Assembly (NCBI GenBank): GCA_016223165.1
Contig: JACRPO010000009.1
Span: 1,240,001 to 1,304,000, forward strand
DNA length: 64,000 nt
Reading direction: 5' to 3'
Source of the DNA: Burkholderiales bacterium
GTDB taxonomy: Bacteria; Pseudomonadota; Gammaproteobacteria; Burkholderiales; Burkholderiaceae_C
The position numbers and the translations under genes were made by a program. The notes beneath the pieces are model-generated. The model did not search any database and had not been told where the DNA came from. It saw only the letters and a list, made by a program, of their open reading frames with translations. Of this stretch, positions 42,800-52,239 are shown one piece after another. Every line of letters begins with the position of its first letter. Position 1 is the first letter of the stretch.

Positions 42800-43984
42800 T
42801 CAGCGCCCGAGCGCGGCGCGGGTGAGCAGGCGCTTCACGGGCGGCAGGTGATTGACGAGGCCCAGGCCGCGGTTGCGCAGCTCCTTCACCCAGGGCGACG
42901 GGTGCGAGAAGAGCTGCAGCAGACCGTCGGTGACGGTGCCCATCGCGAGTGTGTCGCCGGCGCGTGCGCGCGCGTGGCGGGCAAGCAGGCGCGCATCACC
43001 CGGGCTGCGCCAGGGTTCACGCTCGGCCAGGATGCGGGCGAGGCTCGCGACATCCGCCAGGCCGAGGTTCAGCCCCTGGCCGGCCAGCGGGTGGACGACA
43101 TGCGCAGCGTCGCCCAGGAGCAGCCAGCCGGGCCCGTACAGCGGCTCGGCCTGGCCGATCGAGAGCGGCCAGGCGGCACGGACGCCCGCGAGCCGCAAGT
43201 CGCCGGCTGCACCGGCGGTGGCCTGCATGAGCTCGGCCTCGAACGCCTCGTCGGACAGCGCCAGCAGCTGCGCGGCCCGCTCGTCGGGCACCGACCACAC
43301 GAGGGCCAGGCCGTGGTCGCGTTGCGGCTGGTCCATCGGCAGCAGGGCCAGCACGTCGGGAGAGCGGAACCACTGCCGGGCGAGCCCGGCGTGCGGGCGC
43401 GTCGTCGCCAGCCGCGCGGCGATGGCCTGGTGGCCATAGGGGCGCCGCGCCAGGCGCGCGCCGAAGGCGGCGCGCGTCGCCGAGTCCTTGCCTTCGGCCA
43501 GCAGCGTGAGCGAGGCGGCCACCGGCGCCACGATGCGCTCGATGTGCGGCGCGAAGCGCACGGCTTCGCGCAAGGCCGCGTCGAGCGCCGCCGCATCGAC
43601 GATCCAGGCCAGTTCGGGGAGCGCCGAACTCCAGGCCGAGAACTCGAGCACCGAGGTGCCGTCGTCGCCCTCGATGCGCATCTCGTGCACCTGCGTGCGT
43701 GCAGCGGCCGGCAGGGCCTCCCAGACCTTGAGTTCGCTCAGCAGATCGACCGACGCGGCGTTCAGCGCGTAAGCGCGGATGTCGGCGGCCGGCGGTGCTG
43801 CGGACGGCGCGGCGGATGGCACGGCAGACGGCGCCGCAGCAGCGGACGACGCCGGCCCGAGCGGCCCGAGCAGGGCCACGCGCAGCCCCTGGCGTGCCAG
43901 TGCCAGCGCCGCGGCCAGACCCACGGCGCCGGTGCCGCGCACGAGGATGTCGGGCGCGACGGTGACTGCAGTTGAACCGGCCAT
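42800..43984 (-). CDS. UbiH/COQ6-family FAD monooxygenase
   Basis: A 394-residue flavoprotein hydroxylase, probably acting on a ubiquinone ring precursor. FAD-binding starts ILVRGTGAVGLAAALALARQ. The second FAD motif is GDAAHVVHPLAGQGLNLGLA; C-terminal YGPGWLLLG precedes it. An Ala/Ser/Pro repeat (SAVPSAAPSAAPPAAD) is inserted near residue 45, just after the first FAD strand. ATG at 43984 lies only 6 bases below a TACAAT box, so the mRNA may be leaderless. Which ring position it hydroxylates is not evident. Confidence 0.87.
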   Translation of the reverse strand: MAGSTAVTVAPDILVRGTGAVGLAAALALARQGLRVALLGPLGPASSAAAAPSAVPSAAPSAAPPAADIRAYALNAASVDLLSELKVWEALPAAARTQVHEMRIEGDDGTSVLEFSAWSSALPELAWIVDAAALDAALREAVRFAPHIERIVAPVAASLTLLAEGKDSATRAAFGARLARRPYGHQAIAARLATTRPHAGLARQWFRSPDVLALLPMDQPQRDHGLALVWSVPDERAAQLLALSDEAFEAELMQATAGAAGDLRLAGVRAAWPLSIGQAEPLYGPGWLLLGDAAHVVHPLAGQGLNLGLADVASLARILAEREPWRSPGDARLLARHARARAGDTLAMGTVTDGLLQLFSHPSPWVKELRNRGLGLVNHLPPVKRLLTRAALGR

Positions 43985-43990
43985 GCCGGC

Positions 43991-43996
43991 ATTGTA
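43991..43996 (-). promoter_or_regulatory. -10 box directly upstream of the UbiH-family gene
   Basis: TACAAT on the minus strand, ending 6 bases before the ATG. The expected start of transcription falls on the A of the ATG. No -35 match or ribosome-binding site is visible. Confidence 0.4.
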
Positions 43997-44139
43997 GGGA
44001 GCGCCCCTCGGCCACATTGCGGTGCCATGGCGCGCCGGAACCCCGCACAACGACCGCGCCCGCGCCCGGGCCAGCGCTCGTGCCCGCGGGCACAATGCCG
44101 CGCCCCGCGTTGCCTTCCCCGCCGACGGAGAAACCCGCC

Positions 44140-44991
44140 TTGTCCGACCTCGCCTGCCGCATCGCCGGCCTGCATGTCCACCCGATCAAGTCGCTGGCCG
44201 GTGTCTCGCCGCACGAGGCGCTGCTCATCGAGACCGGCCTCGAGTTCGACCGCGCCTGGATGGTGGTCGACGAGCAGGGCGAGATGCGCACGCAGCGCGA
44301 GCTGCCGCGCATGGCGCTCGTGCGGCCGCAGTTCCGCGCCGACGACCTCGTGCTGCGCGCGCCGGGCATGCTGGCCCTGCACCTGCGCCTGGACGCCGTG
44401 GAGGCGGCCACCCGCGCCCGCGTCTGGGACGACGAGGTCAAGGCCTACGACATGGGCGCGCTCGCCGCGCAGTGGATGAGCGACTTCCTCGGCGAGCGGC
44501 TGCGGCTGGTGCGCTTCGACCCCGAGCACAAGCGCCTGTCGGACAAGAAGTGGACCGGCGACGTCGAGGCCGAGAACGCCTTCTCCGACGGCTACCCGCT
44601 GCTGGTGGCCGGCACGGCCTCGCTGGCGGACCTCAACGCCCGCCTCGCGGCGCGCGGCGCGCCCGCGGTCGGCATCGAGCGCTTCCGGCCCAACCTCGTG
44701 CTCGAAGGGCTCGCCGCCTTCGAGGAGGACCACGTCGACGAGCTGGCCATCGACACCGACGAGGGCCCCGTGCGCCTGCGCCTCGTCAAGCCGTGCGTGC
44801 GCTGCACGATCCCGGACGTCGACCCCGCCACCGCCGAACGCGGCACGGCGGTGGGCGACACGCTCGCCAGCTTCCGCGCCGACGCGCGCATGGGCGGCGG
44901 CCTCACGTTCGGCATGAACGCCGTCGTGCTCGGGGGCATCGAGAAGGTGCTGCGGGTCGGCCAGGCGGTGCGCGCCAGCATCAGGTTCTGA
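44140..44991 (+). CDS. MOSC domain protein
   Basis: A 283-residue protein with an N-terminal beta-barrel (IAGLHVHPIKSLAGVSPHEA, LEFDRAWMVVDEQGEMRTQR) and a MOSC domain (LSDKKWTGDVEAENAFSDGY, GIERFRPNLVLEGL) with the conserved Cys in VKPCVRCTIPDVD. MOSC proteins handle the molybdenum cofactor or reduce N-hydroxylated compounds. No ferredoxin domain as in YcbX. TTG at 44140 is preferred: GGAG lies 9 bases upstream and the domain starts just after. An ATG at 44095 overlaps a CACAAT -10-like box. Confidence 0.85.
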   Translation: MSDLACRIAGLHVHPIKSLAGVSPHEALLIETGLEFDRAWMVVDEQGEMRTQRELPRMALVRPQFRADDLVLRAPGMLALHLRLDAVEAATRARVWDDEVKAYDMGALAAQWMSDFLGERLRLVRFDPEHKRLSDKKWTGDVEAENAFSDGYPLLVAGTASLADLNARLAARGAPAVGIERFRPNLVLEGLAAFEEDHVDELAIDTDEGPVRLRLVKPCVRCTIPDVDPATAERGTAVGDTLASFRADARMGGGLTFGMNAVVLGGIEKVLRVGQAVRASIRF

Positions 44992-45039
44992 CCCTGTCTG
45001 GGACAATCGCCGCCCTGCCCTCCAGCCCCTGAATCGTCC

Positions 45040-46137
45040 ATGAGTCTCAAATGCGGCATCGTCGGCCTGCCCAATGTCGGCAAGTCGACGCTCTTCAATG
45101 CCCTCACCAAGGCCGGCATCGCGGCCGAGAACTACCCGTTCTGCACCATCGAGCCGAACGTGGGCATCGTCGAGCTGCCCGATCCGCGCCTGGCGCAGCT
45201 GGCGGCGATCGTGAAGCCCGAGCGCGTTGTGCCGGCGATCGTCGAGTTCGTCGACATCGCCGGCCTCGTGGCCGGTGCCAGCCAGGGCGAGGGGCTGGGC
45301 AACCAGTTCCTCAGCCACATCCGCGAGACCGACGCCATCGTCAATGTCGTGCGCTGCTTCGAGGACGACAACGTCGTGCACGTGGCGGGCAAGGTCGACC
45401 CGGTCTCGGACATCGAGGTCATCCAGACCGAGCTGTGCCTCGCGGACCTCGCCACGGTCGAGAAGAGCCTCGTGCGCTACGGCAAGCAGGCGCGCGCCGG
45501 CGGCGACAAGGAGGCGCAGCGGCTCGTCGACGTGCTCAAGAAGTGCGAGGCGGCGCTGAACGAGACCAGGCCCGTGCGCGGCATCCCCTTCAGCAAGGAG
45601 GAGCAGGCGGTGCTGAAGCCGCTGTGCCTCATCACCGCCAAGCCGGCGATGTTCGTCGGCAATGTCGGCGAGACAGGCTTCGAGAACAACCCGCTGCTCG
45701 AGCGCCTGCGCGAGTACGCGAAGGGCCATGCCGACGCGCCGGTGGTGGCCATCTGCGCCAAGACCGAGGCCGAGCTCGCCGACATGGGCGACGAGGACCG
45801 CGCGCTCTTCCTCGCCGAGATGGGGCAGAGCGAGCCGGGCTTGAACCGGCTCATCCGCGCCGCCTTCAGGCTGCTCGGCCTGCAGACCTACTTCACCGCC
45901 GGCGTGAAGGAGGTTCGGGCCTGGACCATCCATGTCGGCGACACCGCGCCGCAGGCGGCCGGCGTGATCCACACCGACTTCGAACGCGGCTTCATCCGCG
46001 CGCAGACCATCGCCTTCGACGACTTCATCGCCTGTGGCGGCGAGCAGGGCGCGAAGGACGCCGGCAGGATGCGCGCCGAGGGCAAGGACTACGTGGTCAG
46101 GGATGGCGACGTCATGAACTTCCTGTTCAACGTCTGA
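45040..46137 (+). CDS. ychF: YchF/Obg-family translation-associated ATPase/GTPase
   Basis: A 365-residue P-loop protein of the YchF group, which binds ribosomes and prefers ATP. Walker A is [15 protein letters not shown], switch II region [20 protein letters not shown], followed by the helical insert, and a C-terminal TGS domain ([20 protein letters not shown] then [20 protein letters not shown]). Typical length. The 48-base gap before it has no clear promoter. Confidence 0.97.
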   Translation: MSLKCGIVGLPNVGKSTLFNALTKAGIAAENYPFCTIEPNVGIVELPDPRLAQLAAIVKPERVVPAIVEFVDIAGLVAGASQGEGLGNQFLSHIRETDAIVNVVRCFEDDNVVHVAGKVDPVSDIEVIQTELCLADLATVEKSLVRYGKQARAGGDKEAQRLVDVLKKCEAALNETRPVRGIPFSKEEQAVLKPLCLITAKPAMFVGNVGETGFENNPLLERLREYAKGHADAPVVAICAKTEAELADMGDEDRALFLAEMGQSEPGLNRLIRAAFRLLGLQTYFTAGVKEVRAWTIHVGDTAPQAAGVIHTDFERGFIRAQTIAFDDFIACGGEQGAKDAGRMRAEGKDYVVRDGDVMNFLFNV

Positions 46138-46204
46138 AGCATAGAGGCGCCGCCTAGGGCCCGCGCGGCTTTCTCGCGACCCGAACCCGTGCGAGGGGCA
46201 TAGA

Positions 46205-49200
46205 GTGGGCGCCGTGAAGGACCGGTCCGGCATCGAACGCGCGGCACGGCGGGCGGCCTGCACGGCTGCGCTCACCGCCTTGGCCTATGCCGCAGTGGGC
46301 TGGGTGGCGCTGATGCTGGCCGGGCCGCCGGGCTACGCCGCGCCGCTGTATCCGGCCGCCGGCATCGGTCTCGCGGCCGTGCTCACCTGGGGCCGGCCGG
46401 CCGTGCTCGGCGTGCTCGCGGGCGCCTTCGCGGTCAATGCGAGCCTCGGCTGGTTGCGCGGCCAGGCCGGCCTCGCGCTCTTCGTGCTGCCGTTCGTCAT
46501 CGCGCTCGGCGCGGCGGCGCAGGCGTGGCTGGGCGCCAGGCTCGTCCATCGTTTCGTCGGCAAGCCGCTCTTGCTGAACGAGCCGCGCGACATCGCCGTC
46601 GCCGGCGCGCTGGGTGCCGGCTTCGCCTGCCTGACGAGCCCGAGCGTGGCGACGCTGGCGCTCTGGGCCTCGGGGGCGGTGGCGGGCCCGGCCCTCTTCG
46701 ACACCTGGCTCACCTGGTGGGCGGGCGATGCGCTCGGTGCACTCATCGCGGCGCCGATGGCGCTGGCCTTCATCGGGCGGCCGGCTGCGGCCTGGAGGCC
46801 TCGCCGGCGCAGCCTGGGCGTGCCCCTCGTCGCCGCGATGGCGCTGCTGGCCGGGGCGATGTGGGCGATCGCCGAGCGCGAGCGCGGGCACTCGCGCACG
46901 GCCTTCGAGCGCGAGGCCGACCGCCTGGCGGTCTCGGTGCAGCAGCGGCTGCAGCTGCCGCTGCACGCGTTGCAGACCCTCGTCGCCGCGGTGCGCGCGA
47001 GCGGCCGCGCCGATGCGCCGACGCTGCGCGCCGCCGCCGTGTGGTGGCTGGACCGCGGCTCGGCGCTGCAGGCCATGGGCTACAGCGAACGTGTCGCCAC
47101 GGCCGACCTCGCCGCCTTCGAGGCGGCGGCGCGGGCCGAGGGGCTGAGAGGCTTCCGGGTGCACCACCGCGACGAGGGCCGTGCTTGGGCCGGCGACGGC
47201 GAAGGCGTGGTCCTCCGTCGCATCGAGCCGATGGCCGGCAACGCCGAGGCGCTGGGCGTGAACGCGATGTCGGTGCCGGCGGCGCGCGCCGCCATCGAGG
47301 CGACGCGCCGCACCGGCAAGGCGGCGGCGACCGCCGGCTTCCGCCTCACGCAATCGACGCGCGACGAGACCGGTGCCGTGCTCTACCAGGCCCTGCTTCA
47401 GGACCTCGTGCCGGGGGCGGGCGCGCCGGCCGAGGGCTTCCGCGGCGTGCTCTTCGTCTCGCTGCGCACCGAGGCCCTGCTCGCCGGCCTGTCAGTGTCA
47501 CCGGAGCCCGGGCAGGCCTGGTGCCTGGTCGACCCCGACCCGCGCGCGGCGCGGCCGCGCCTGGCGGGCTCCGAGGCGTGCTCGCGCGAGTCCGCCGGGC
47601 GCGTGCGCACGCGGCGCCCCGTGCAGCTGGCCGACCGCCCGCTCGAGCTGCGGCTGCTGCAGGCGGCGGACCCGGCGGCGAGCGGGCCCTCGGTGCACTG
47701 GCTGCTCACGGTGGCGGGCTTTGCCGGCGCGGCCATGCTCGGCGCCTGGCTGCTGATGGTCACCGGCCAGGCTCTGCGCACGCAGCGCGCCGTCGATGCG
47801 GCCACGGCGGACCTCAAGCGCGAGGTGGCCGAGCGCCGCGCCGCGGAGCACGAACGCGCCGGCAGCGAAGCACGCCTGCGCAGCATCCTCGACAACGCGC
47901 CGCTCGGCATCGCCTTCCTCGACCCGCACGGCAAGCTGCTGCAGGGCAATCCGCACCTGTTCTCGATGCTCGGGCGCACGCCGGAACACCTGCTGGCGCA
48001 TACGGTGGCAAGCCTCACCGTGCCCGAGGACCTGCCGGCGCTGCAGCGCGACCACCAGGAGCTGCTGTCGGGGCAGTGCGAGGTCATACGGCGGCAGTTC
48101 CGCCTGCAACGCGGCGGCGGCGAGGCACTCACGGTGCGCATGGCCTGCACGGCGCTGCGCTCGCCCGAGACCGGCCGCGTGCTGCACATGGTGGCCGTGC
48201 TCGAGGACCTGAGCGAGCACCTTCAGCTCGAGCAGGCCGAGCGCGCGCGCCAGCGCGCCGAGGCCTCCAGCCGCGCCAAGAGCGAGTTCGTCTCGCGCAT
48301 GAGCCACGAGCTGCGCACGCCGCTGAACGCGATGCTCGGCTTCGCGCAGCTGCTGGGGCTGGACCGCAGGCCGGCGCTGCCCGAGCACCAGCGCAACTGG
48401 GTGCAGCAGATCCAGCGGGCCGGCTGGCACCTGCTCGAGCTGGTCAACGACACACTCGACCTCGCGCGCATCGAATCGGGCGCGGTGCAGCTGCACCTGC
48501 AGCCGGTGGACCTCGCCGAGCTCGTGGCCGCCAGTGCCGACCTCGTGAGCGCCGCGGCGGCGGCGCGCGGCGTCGAGCTGCGCGTCGAGCTTGCGCTCGA
48601 CCTGCCGCCCGTCGCCGCCGACGCCACGCGACTGAAGCAGGTGGTCACCAACCTGCTGTCCAACGCCGTCAAGTACAACCGCGACCGCGGGTGCGTCACG
48701 GTGCGCGCGCTGCCGCCGCGGCCGAGCGCGGCGGCGCGCGCCGGCAGCGCCGCGGGGCCACACGATGCGCAGACGCTGACGCTCGAGGTGGTCGACACCG
48801 GCCTCGGCATGACCCCGGCGCAGCTGCAGCAGCTGTTCGAGCCGTACAACCGCCTCGGCCGCGAAGGCAGCGGCGTCGAAGGCACCGGCATCGGCCTCGT
48901 CATCGCCCGCCGCCTCACCGAGATGATGGGCGGCTCGCTGCAGGCGCAGAGCCGCGCCGGATCGGGCTCGACCTTCTCGCTGAACCTGCCCCTGGCGGCC
49001 GCCGGGCCCGCCCCCGCCGCCGACCAGCCGGCGCCGACCATGCCGGCGCCCTATCGGCAGCGCTGCGTGCTCTACATCGAGGACAACGAGACGAACGTCG
49101 AAGTCATGCGCGGCGTCCTGCTGCAGCGCCCGCAAGTGCACCTGGAGGTGGCGGCGCTCGGCCTGGACGGCCTGGCGGCGGCCCGCCGCGTGCGGCCCGA

Positions 49201-49444
49201 CCTGATCCTGCTGGACATGCAGCTGCCCGACATCACCGGCCCCGAACTGCTGCGCCACCTGATGGACGACGACGAGACGGCGACCATCCCGGTCATCGTC
49301 GTCTCGGCCGACGCCACGCCGGCGCGTATCGAGCAGGCGCTCACTCTTGGCGCCGCCCACTACGTCACGAAGCCGCTCGCCCTTGCCCCCTTCCTGCAGG
49401 TGCTGGACGAGGTGCTCAATGCGATGGACACGCGATTCGGCTGA
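46205..49444 (+). CDS. MASE1-CHASE-PAS hybrid histidine kinase
   Basis: A 1079-residue membrane sensor kinase. Residues ~15-210 are a MASE1-type bundle of about eight helices (LMLAGPPGYAAPLYPAAGIG). Residues ~225-430 are a CHASE domain (VQQRLQLPLHALQTLVAAVR, MGYSERV). Another helix follows (~500-520), a short coiled coil, a PAS domain (LRSILDNAPLGIAFLDPHGK), HisKA with phospho-acceptor H701 (RMSHELRTPLNAML), HATPase_c (NLLSNAVKYN, GTGIGLVIARRL), and a receiver with D1004 (LILLDMQLPD) and K in YVTKPLA. The signal and any output regulator are unknown; no partner gene is near. GTG at 46205 or 46214 as start. Confidence 0.9.
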   Translation: MGAVKDRSGIERAARRAACTAALTALAYAAVGWVALMLAGPPGYAAPLYPAAGIGLAAVLTWGRPAVLGVLAGAFAVNASLGWLRGQAGLALFVLPFVIALGAAAQAWLGARLVHRFVGKPLLLNEPRDIAVAGALGAGFACLTSPSVATLALWASGAVAGPALFDTWLTWWAGDALGALIAAPMALAFIGRPAAAWRPRRRSLGVPLVAAMALLAGAMWAIAERERGHSRTAFEREADRLAVSVQQRLQLPLHALQTLVAAVRASGRADAPTLRAAAVWWLDRGSALQAMGYSERVATADLAAFEAAARAEGLRGFRVHHRDEGRAWAGDGEGVVLRRIEPMAGNAEALGVNAMSVPAARAAIEATRRTGKAAATAGFRLTQSTRDETGAVLYQALLQDLVPGAGAPAEGFRGVLFVSLRTEALLAGLSVSPEPGQAWCLVDPDPRAARPRLAGSEACSRESAGRVRTRRPVQLADRPLELRLLQAADPAASGPSVHWLLTVAGFAGAAMLGAWLLMVTGQALRTQRAVDAATADLKREVAERRAAEHERAGSEARLRSILDNAPLGIAFLDPHGKLLQGNPHLFSMLGRTPEHLLAHTVASLTVPEDLPALQRDHQELLSGQCEVIRRQFRLQRGGGEALTVRMACTALRSPETGRVLHMVAVLEDLSEHLQLEQAERARQRAEASSRAKSEFVSRMSHELRTPLNAMLGFAQLLGLDRRPALPEHQRNWVQQIQRAGWHLLELVNDTLDLARIESGAVQLHLQPVDLAELVAASADLVSAAAAARGVELRVELALDLPPVAADATRLKQVVTNLLSNAVKYNRDRGCVTVRALPPRPSAAARAGSAAGPHDAQTLTLEVVDTGLGMTPAQLQQLFEPYNRLGREGSGVEGTGIGLVIARRLTEMMGGSLQAQSRAGSGSTFSLNLPLAAAGPAPAADQPAPTMPAPYRQRCVLYIEDNETNVEVMRGVLLQRPQVHLEVAALGLDGLAAARRVRPDLILLDMQLPDITGPELLRHLMDDDETATIPVIVVSADATPARIEQALTLGAAHYVTKPLALAPFLQVLDEVLNAMDTRFG

Positions 49445-49522
49445 GAGCTCGGCCCGGGCGCCCATCTTGTGAGCGTGCGCACACTCTCGAATTTAAGCAT
49501 AGCACAAAGCCCCTGATCTCTG

Positions 49523-49549
49523 TCAGCACTCTCTGGTGGAGAGTGCTAA
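49523..49549 (+). promoter_or_regulatory. CIRCE element (HrcA operator) in front of rpoH
   Basis: Left arm TCAGCACTC, 9-base spacer, right arm GAGTGCTAA. Against the CIRCE consensus TTAGCACTC-N9-GAGTGCTAA it has 17 of 18 arm bases and the exact spacing. It ends 41 bases before the rpoH ATG and overlaps an extended -10 box. HrcA bound here would repress rpoH; heat would relieve it (known mode of HrcA, inferred for this gene). Confidence 0.9.
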
Positions 49550-49552
49550 TAT
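49544..49552 (+). promoter_or_regulatory. Extended -10 box of rpoH overlapping CIRCE
   Basis: TGC-TAATAT gives an extended -10 element whose first half is part of the right CIRCE arm. Transcription would start near 49559, about 32 bases before the ATG. No clear -35 box is seen, as is usual for extended -10 promoters. Confidence 0.5.
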
Positions 49553-49590
49553 TGCTGGAACCCGCCATCGGAAGGCGGATCCCAATACGC

Positions 49591-50550
49591 ATGAACACTG
49601 CTGCTGTCACGACCGCCCTCACCGTCCGGGACCCTTGGTCTCTGGTGCCGTCGCTCGGCAACCTCGACGCCTACATCAGCGCCGTGAACCGCCTGCCGAT
49701 GCTTTCGCCGGCCGAAGAGTCGGCGCTCGCCCGTCGCCTGCGCGACGCCGGCGACGTGCAGGCCGCCGGGCAGCTCGTGCTGTCGCACCTGCGGCTGGTG
49801 GTTTCGGTCTCGCGCCAGTACCTCGGCTACGGCCTGCCCCAGGGCGACCTGATCCAGGAAGGCAACGTCGGCCTCATGAAGGCCGTGAAGCGCTTCGACC
49901 CCGAGCAGGGCGTGCGCCTCGTCAGCTACGCGCTGCACTGGATCAAGGCCGAGATCCACGAGTACATCCTGAAGAACTGGCGCATGGTCAAGGTCGCCAC
50001 GACGAAGTCGCAGCGCAAGCTCTTCTTCAACCTGCGCTCGATGAAGGCGCGCATGAAGGGCCAGCGCACCGAGACGGGGGACGAAGTGGCCGGGGTGGCA
50101 TTCGCCGAGGCCGAGACCTACCGCAACACGCTCACGCCGGCCGAGGTGGCCGCCGTGGCGCGCGAGCTCAACGTCAAGCCCGAGGAAGTGGTGGAGATGG
50201 AGATGCGCCTGTCCGGCGGCGACGTCGCGCTCGAACCGCAGGGCGACGACGAGGACGAGAGCTTCGCGCCCATCGGCTACCTCGCCGACGACGCGAGCGA
50301 GCCGACCCGCCGCCTGGAAGCCGAACACCGCGACTGGCTGACCGCCGACGGCATCGGCCGTGCGCTCGAGGTGCTCGACCCGCGCAGCCGCCGCATCGTC
50401 GAGCAGCGCTGGCTGGTCGTGAACGACGACGGCTCCGGCGGCATGACGCTGCACGAGCTGGCCGGCGAATACGGCGTCAGCGCCGAGCGCATCCGCCAGA
50501 TCGAAGTGGCGGCGCTGAAGAAGATGCGCAAGGTGCTCGACGCCGCATAG
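49591..50550 (+). CDS. rpoH: RNA polymerase sigma-32 factor RpoH
   Basis: A 319-residue heat-shock sigma factor. Region 2 shows LVLSHLRLVVSVSRQYLGYG, LIQEGNVGLMKAVKRFDPEQ and YALHWIKAEIHEYILKNWRM. The RpoH box is QRKLFFNLRSMK, which separates sigma-32 from RpoD and RpoS. Region 4 ends YGVSAERIRQIEVAALKKMR. Slightly longer than E. coli RpoH (284) with extra acidic residues around QGDDEDESFAP. ATG at 49591; regulated by the CIRCE element just upstream. Convergent with sco across a 100-base gap. Confidence 0.97.
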   Translation: MNTAAVTTALTVRDPWSLVPSLGNLDAYISAVNRLPMLSPAEESALARRLRDAGDVQAAGQLVLSHLRLVVSVSRQYLGYGLPQGDLIQEGNVGLMKAVKRFDPEQGVRLVSYALHWIKAEIHEYILKNWRMVKVATTKSQRKLFFNLRSMKARMKGQRTETGDEVAGVAFAEAETYRNTLTPAEVAAVARELNVKPEEVVEMEMRLSGGDVALEPQGDDEDESFAPIGYLADDASEPTRRLEAEHRDWLTADGIGRALEVLDPRSRRIVEQRWLVVNDDGSGGMTLHELAGEYGVSAERIRQIEVAALKKMRKVLDAA

Positions 50551-50650
50551 GCGCACAGGCCACCCCCGCGAAGGGCGAGGCGGCGCTCGTCGGCCGCGCT
50601 CCTCCAGCAGAAGCGCCGGCGGGCCGGCAGAACCGGACCCGCGGCTTGCG

Positions 50651-51295
50651 TCAGGCCTCCTCGGCGAGCAGTTGCTTCAGGTCGCTCGCGAGCGCGTCGG
50701 CCCCCATGCCGTGCCGCGTGGCCAGGCGAAGGCGGCCGCGCGTGTCGTAGACATACGAACGCGCGGTGTGATCGATCGTGTAGCTCGACTCGGTCTTGCC
50801 CGGCACCTTCGCGTAGAAGACCTTGAAGGCCTTGGCCACGGCCTTCGTCTCGTCGGGCGTGCCGCGCAGCGCGACGAAGTCGGCGCCGAAGTTGCCGACG
50901 TAGGCCTTCAGCACCGCCGGCGTGTCGCGCTCGGGGTCCACCGTCACGAAGACGGGCACGACGCGCGCGCCGTCGGCGCCGAGTTGCTGCTTCACCGTGG
51001 CCAGCTCGGCCATCGTCGTCGGGCACACGTCCGGGCACTGCGTGAAGCCGAAGAAGAGCACCACGACACGGCCCTTGAACTCGGCGAGCGTGCGCCGCTT
51101 GCCGTCGGGGTCGGGCAGCTCGAGCGCCTGCGCGTAGTCGGCGCCGGTGATGTCGATGGACTTGAAGGCCGCGCCGGGCTTCGGCGCGGCGCCGTTGCCG
51201 CCGCGCTCGCAGCCGGCCAGCGCCAGCGTCAGCGCCAGCGCCGAGGCGGCCAGCGAGAGCACGAGGCCACGTCGAATGGCGAGACAGGTTGTCAT
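50651..51295 (-). CDS. sco: SCO1/SenC copper chaperone for cytochrome oxidase
   Basis: A 214-residue lipoprotein-type SCO protein that helps build the CuA site of CtaC. Lipobox LALAGC gives a membrane-anchored periplasmic protein. The thioredoxin fold holds the copper site CPDVCP ([19 protein letters not shown]), and the third ligand His in [12 protein letters not shown]. Start ATG at 51295 overlaps the ctaB stop. Last gene of the group surf1-(CxxxC protein)-ctaA-ctaB-sco. Confidence 0.94.
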   Translation of the reverse strand: MTTCLAIRRGLVLSLAASALALTLALAGCERGGNGAAPKPGAAFKSIDITGADYAQALELPDPDGKRRTLAEFKGRVVVLFFGFTQCPDVCPTTMAELATVKQQLGADGARVVPVFVTVDPERDTPAVLKAYVGNFGADFVALRGTPDETKAVAKAFKVFYAKVPGKTESSYTIDHTARSYVYDTRGRLRLATRHGMGADALASDLKQLLAEEA

Positions 51296-52218
51296 GGCAG
51301 CAGCTCCACCGACCAAGGCCACGCCCAGTGGTCCACGAGCAGCGCCGCGAACAAGAGCGAGAGGTGCCAGATCGAGAAGCGGAAGGTCCGCCGCGCCAGC
51401 GCGTCGCTGTAGTCGCGCCACAGCTGCCAGGCGAGACGCACGAACATCGCACCGAGCACGACGGCGGCGACGAGATAGATCCAGCCGCTCATGCCGAACG
51501 TGAAGGGCAGCAGCGTCGCCGCGAACAGCACCAGCGTGTACAGCAGCACCTGCAGGCGCGTGAACTCGGGCCCGTGCGTCACGGGCAGCATCGGCAATCC
51601 GGACTTGCGGTAGTCCTCGACGCGATACAGCGCCAGCGCCCAGAAGTGCGGCGGCGTCCACAGGAAGATGATGAGCGCCAGCATCAGCGGCTGCAGCGTC
51701 ACCTCGCCCGTCATCGCCGCCCAGCCCAGCACCGGCGGCATCGCGCCCGAAGCGCCGCCGATGACGATGTTCTGCGGCGTCAGCGGCTTCAGCACCACCG
51801 TGTAGACCACGGCGTAGCCGATGAAGGTGGCGAGCGTCAGCCACATCGTCAGCGCATTCACCCAGGCCAGCAGGACGGCGCAACCGGCACCGCAGAGCGC
51901 GGCGGCGAAGGCCAGCGTCTGCACATTCGTCAGCTCGCCCTTGGCGGTCGGGCGCCAGGCCGTGCGCGCCATGCGCCGGTCGATGTGCTGCTCGACGATG
52001 CAGTTGAAGGCCGCCGCCGCCGCCGCCACGAGCCAGATGCCGGCGACGGCCGCCAGCATGGGCGATGCATCGGGCCAGGCCGGCAGCCCGGGTTGCGCGA
52101 GCAGCATGCCGATGAGCGCGCAGAAGACGATCAGCTGCACGACGCGCGGCTTGGTCAGCACGTAGAACTGCGCCAGTCGGTTCGCGCCGGCGCGTGGTGC
52201 AGCGAGGGTCTGGGCCAT
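51292..52218 (-). CDS. ctaB: Protoheme IX farnesyltransferase (heme O synthase)
   Basis: A 308-residue UbiA-family membrane enzyme that farnesylates heme B. First Asp-rich region [19 protein letters not shown], second [16 protein letters not shown], and a typical [20 protein letters not shown] start. About nine hydrophobic segments. The product heme O is the substrate of the adjacent CtaA. Stop overlaps the sco start by 4 bases. Confidence 0.95.
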   Translation of the reverse strand: MAQTLAAPRAGANRLAQFYVLTKPRVVQLIVFCALIGMLLAQPGLPAWPDASPMLAAVAGIWLVAAAAAAFNCIVEQHIDRRMARTAWRPTAKGELTNVQTLAFAAALCGAGCAVLLAWVNALTMWLTLATFIGYAVVYTVVLKPLTPQNIVIGGASGAMPPVLGWAAMTGEVTLQPLMLALIIFLWTPPHFWALALYRVEDYRKSGLPMLPVTHGPEFTRLQVLLYTLVLFAATLLPFTFGMSGWIYLVAAVVLGAMFVRLAWQLWRDYSDALARRTFRFSIWHLSLLFAALLVDHWAWPWSVELLP

Positions 52219-52239
52219 GGGCGGGCAGCGGCGATGATT

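Noticed and set aside
46525-49590. A 1341-codon frame ending in rpoH
   Set aside because: The part before 49591 is an out-of-frame shadow of the histidine kinase gene, and the CIRCE element lies inside it.
50609-50622. Terminator hairpin between rpoH and sco
   Set aside because: The palindrome allows only a five-pair stem with a 4-base loop and no T-run; too weak to list.
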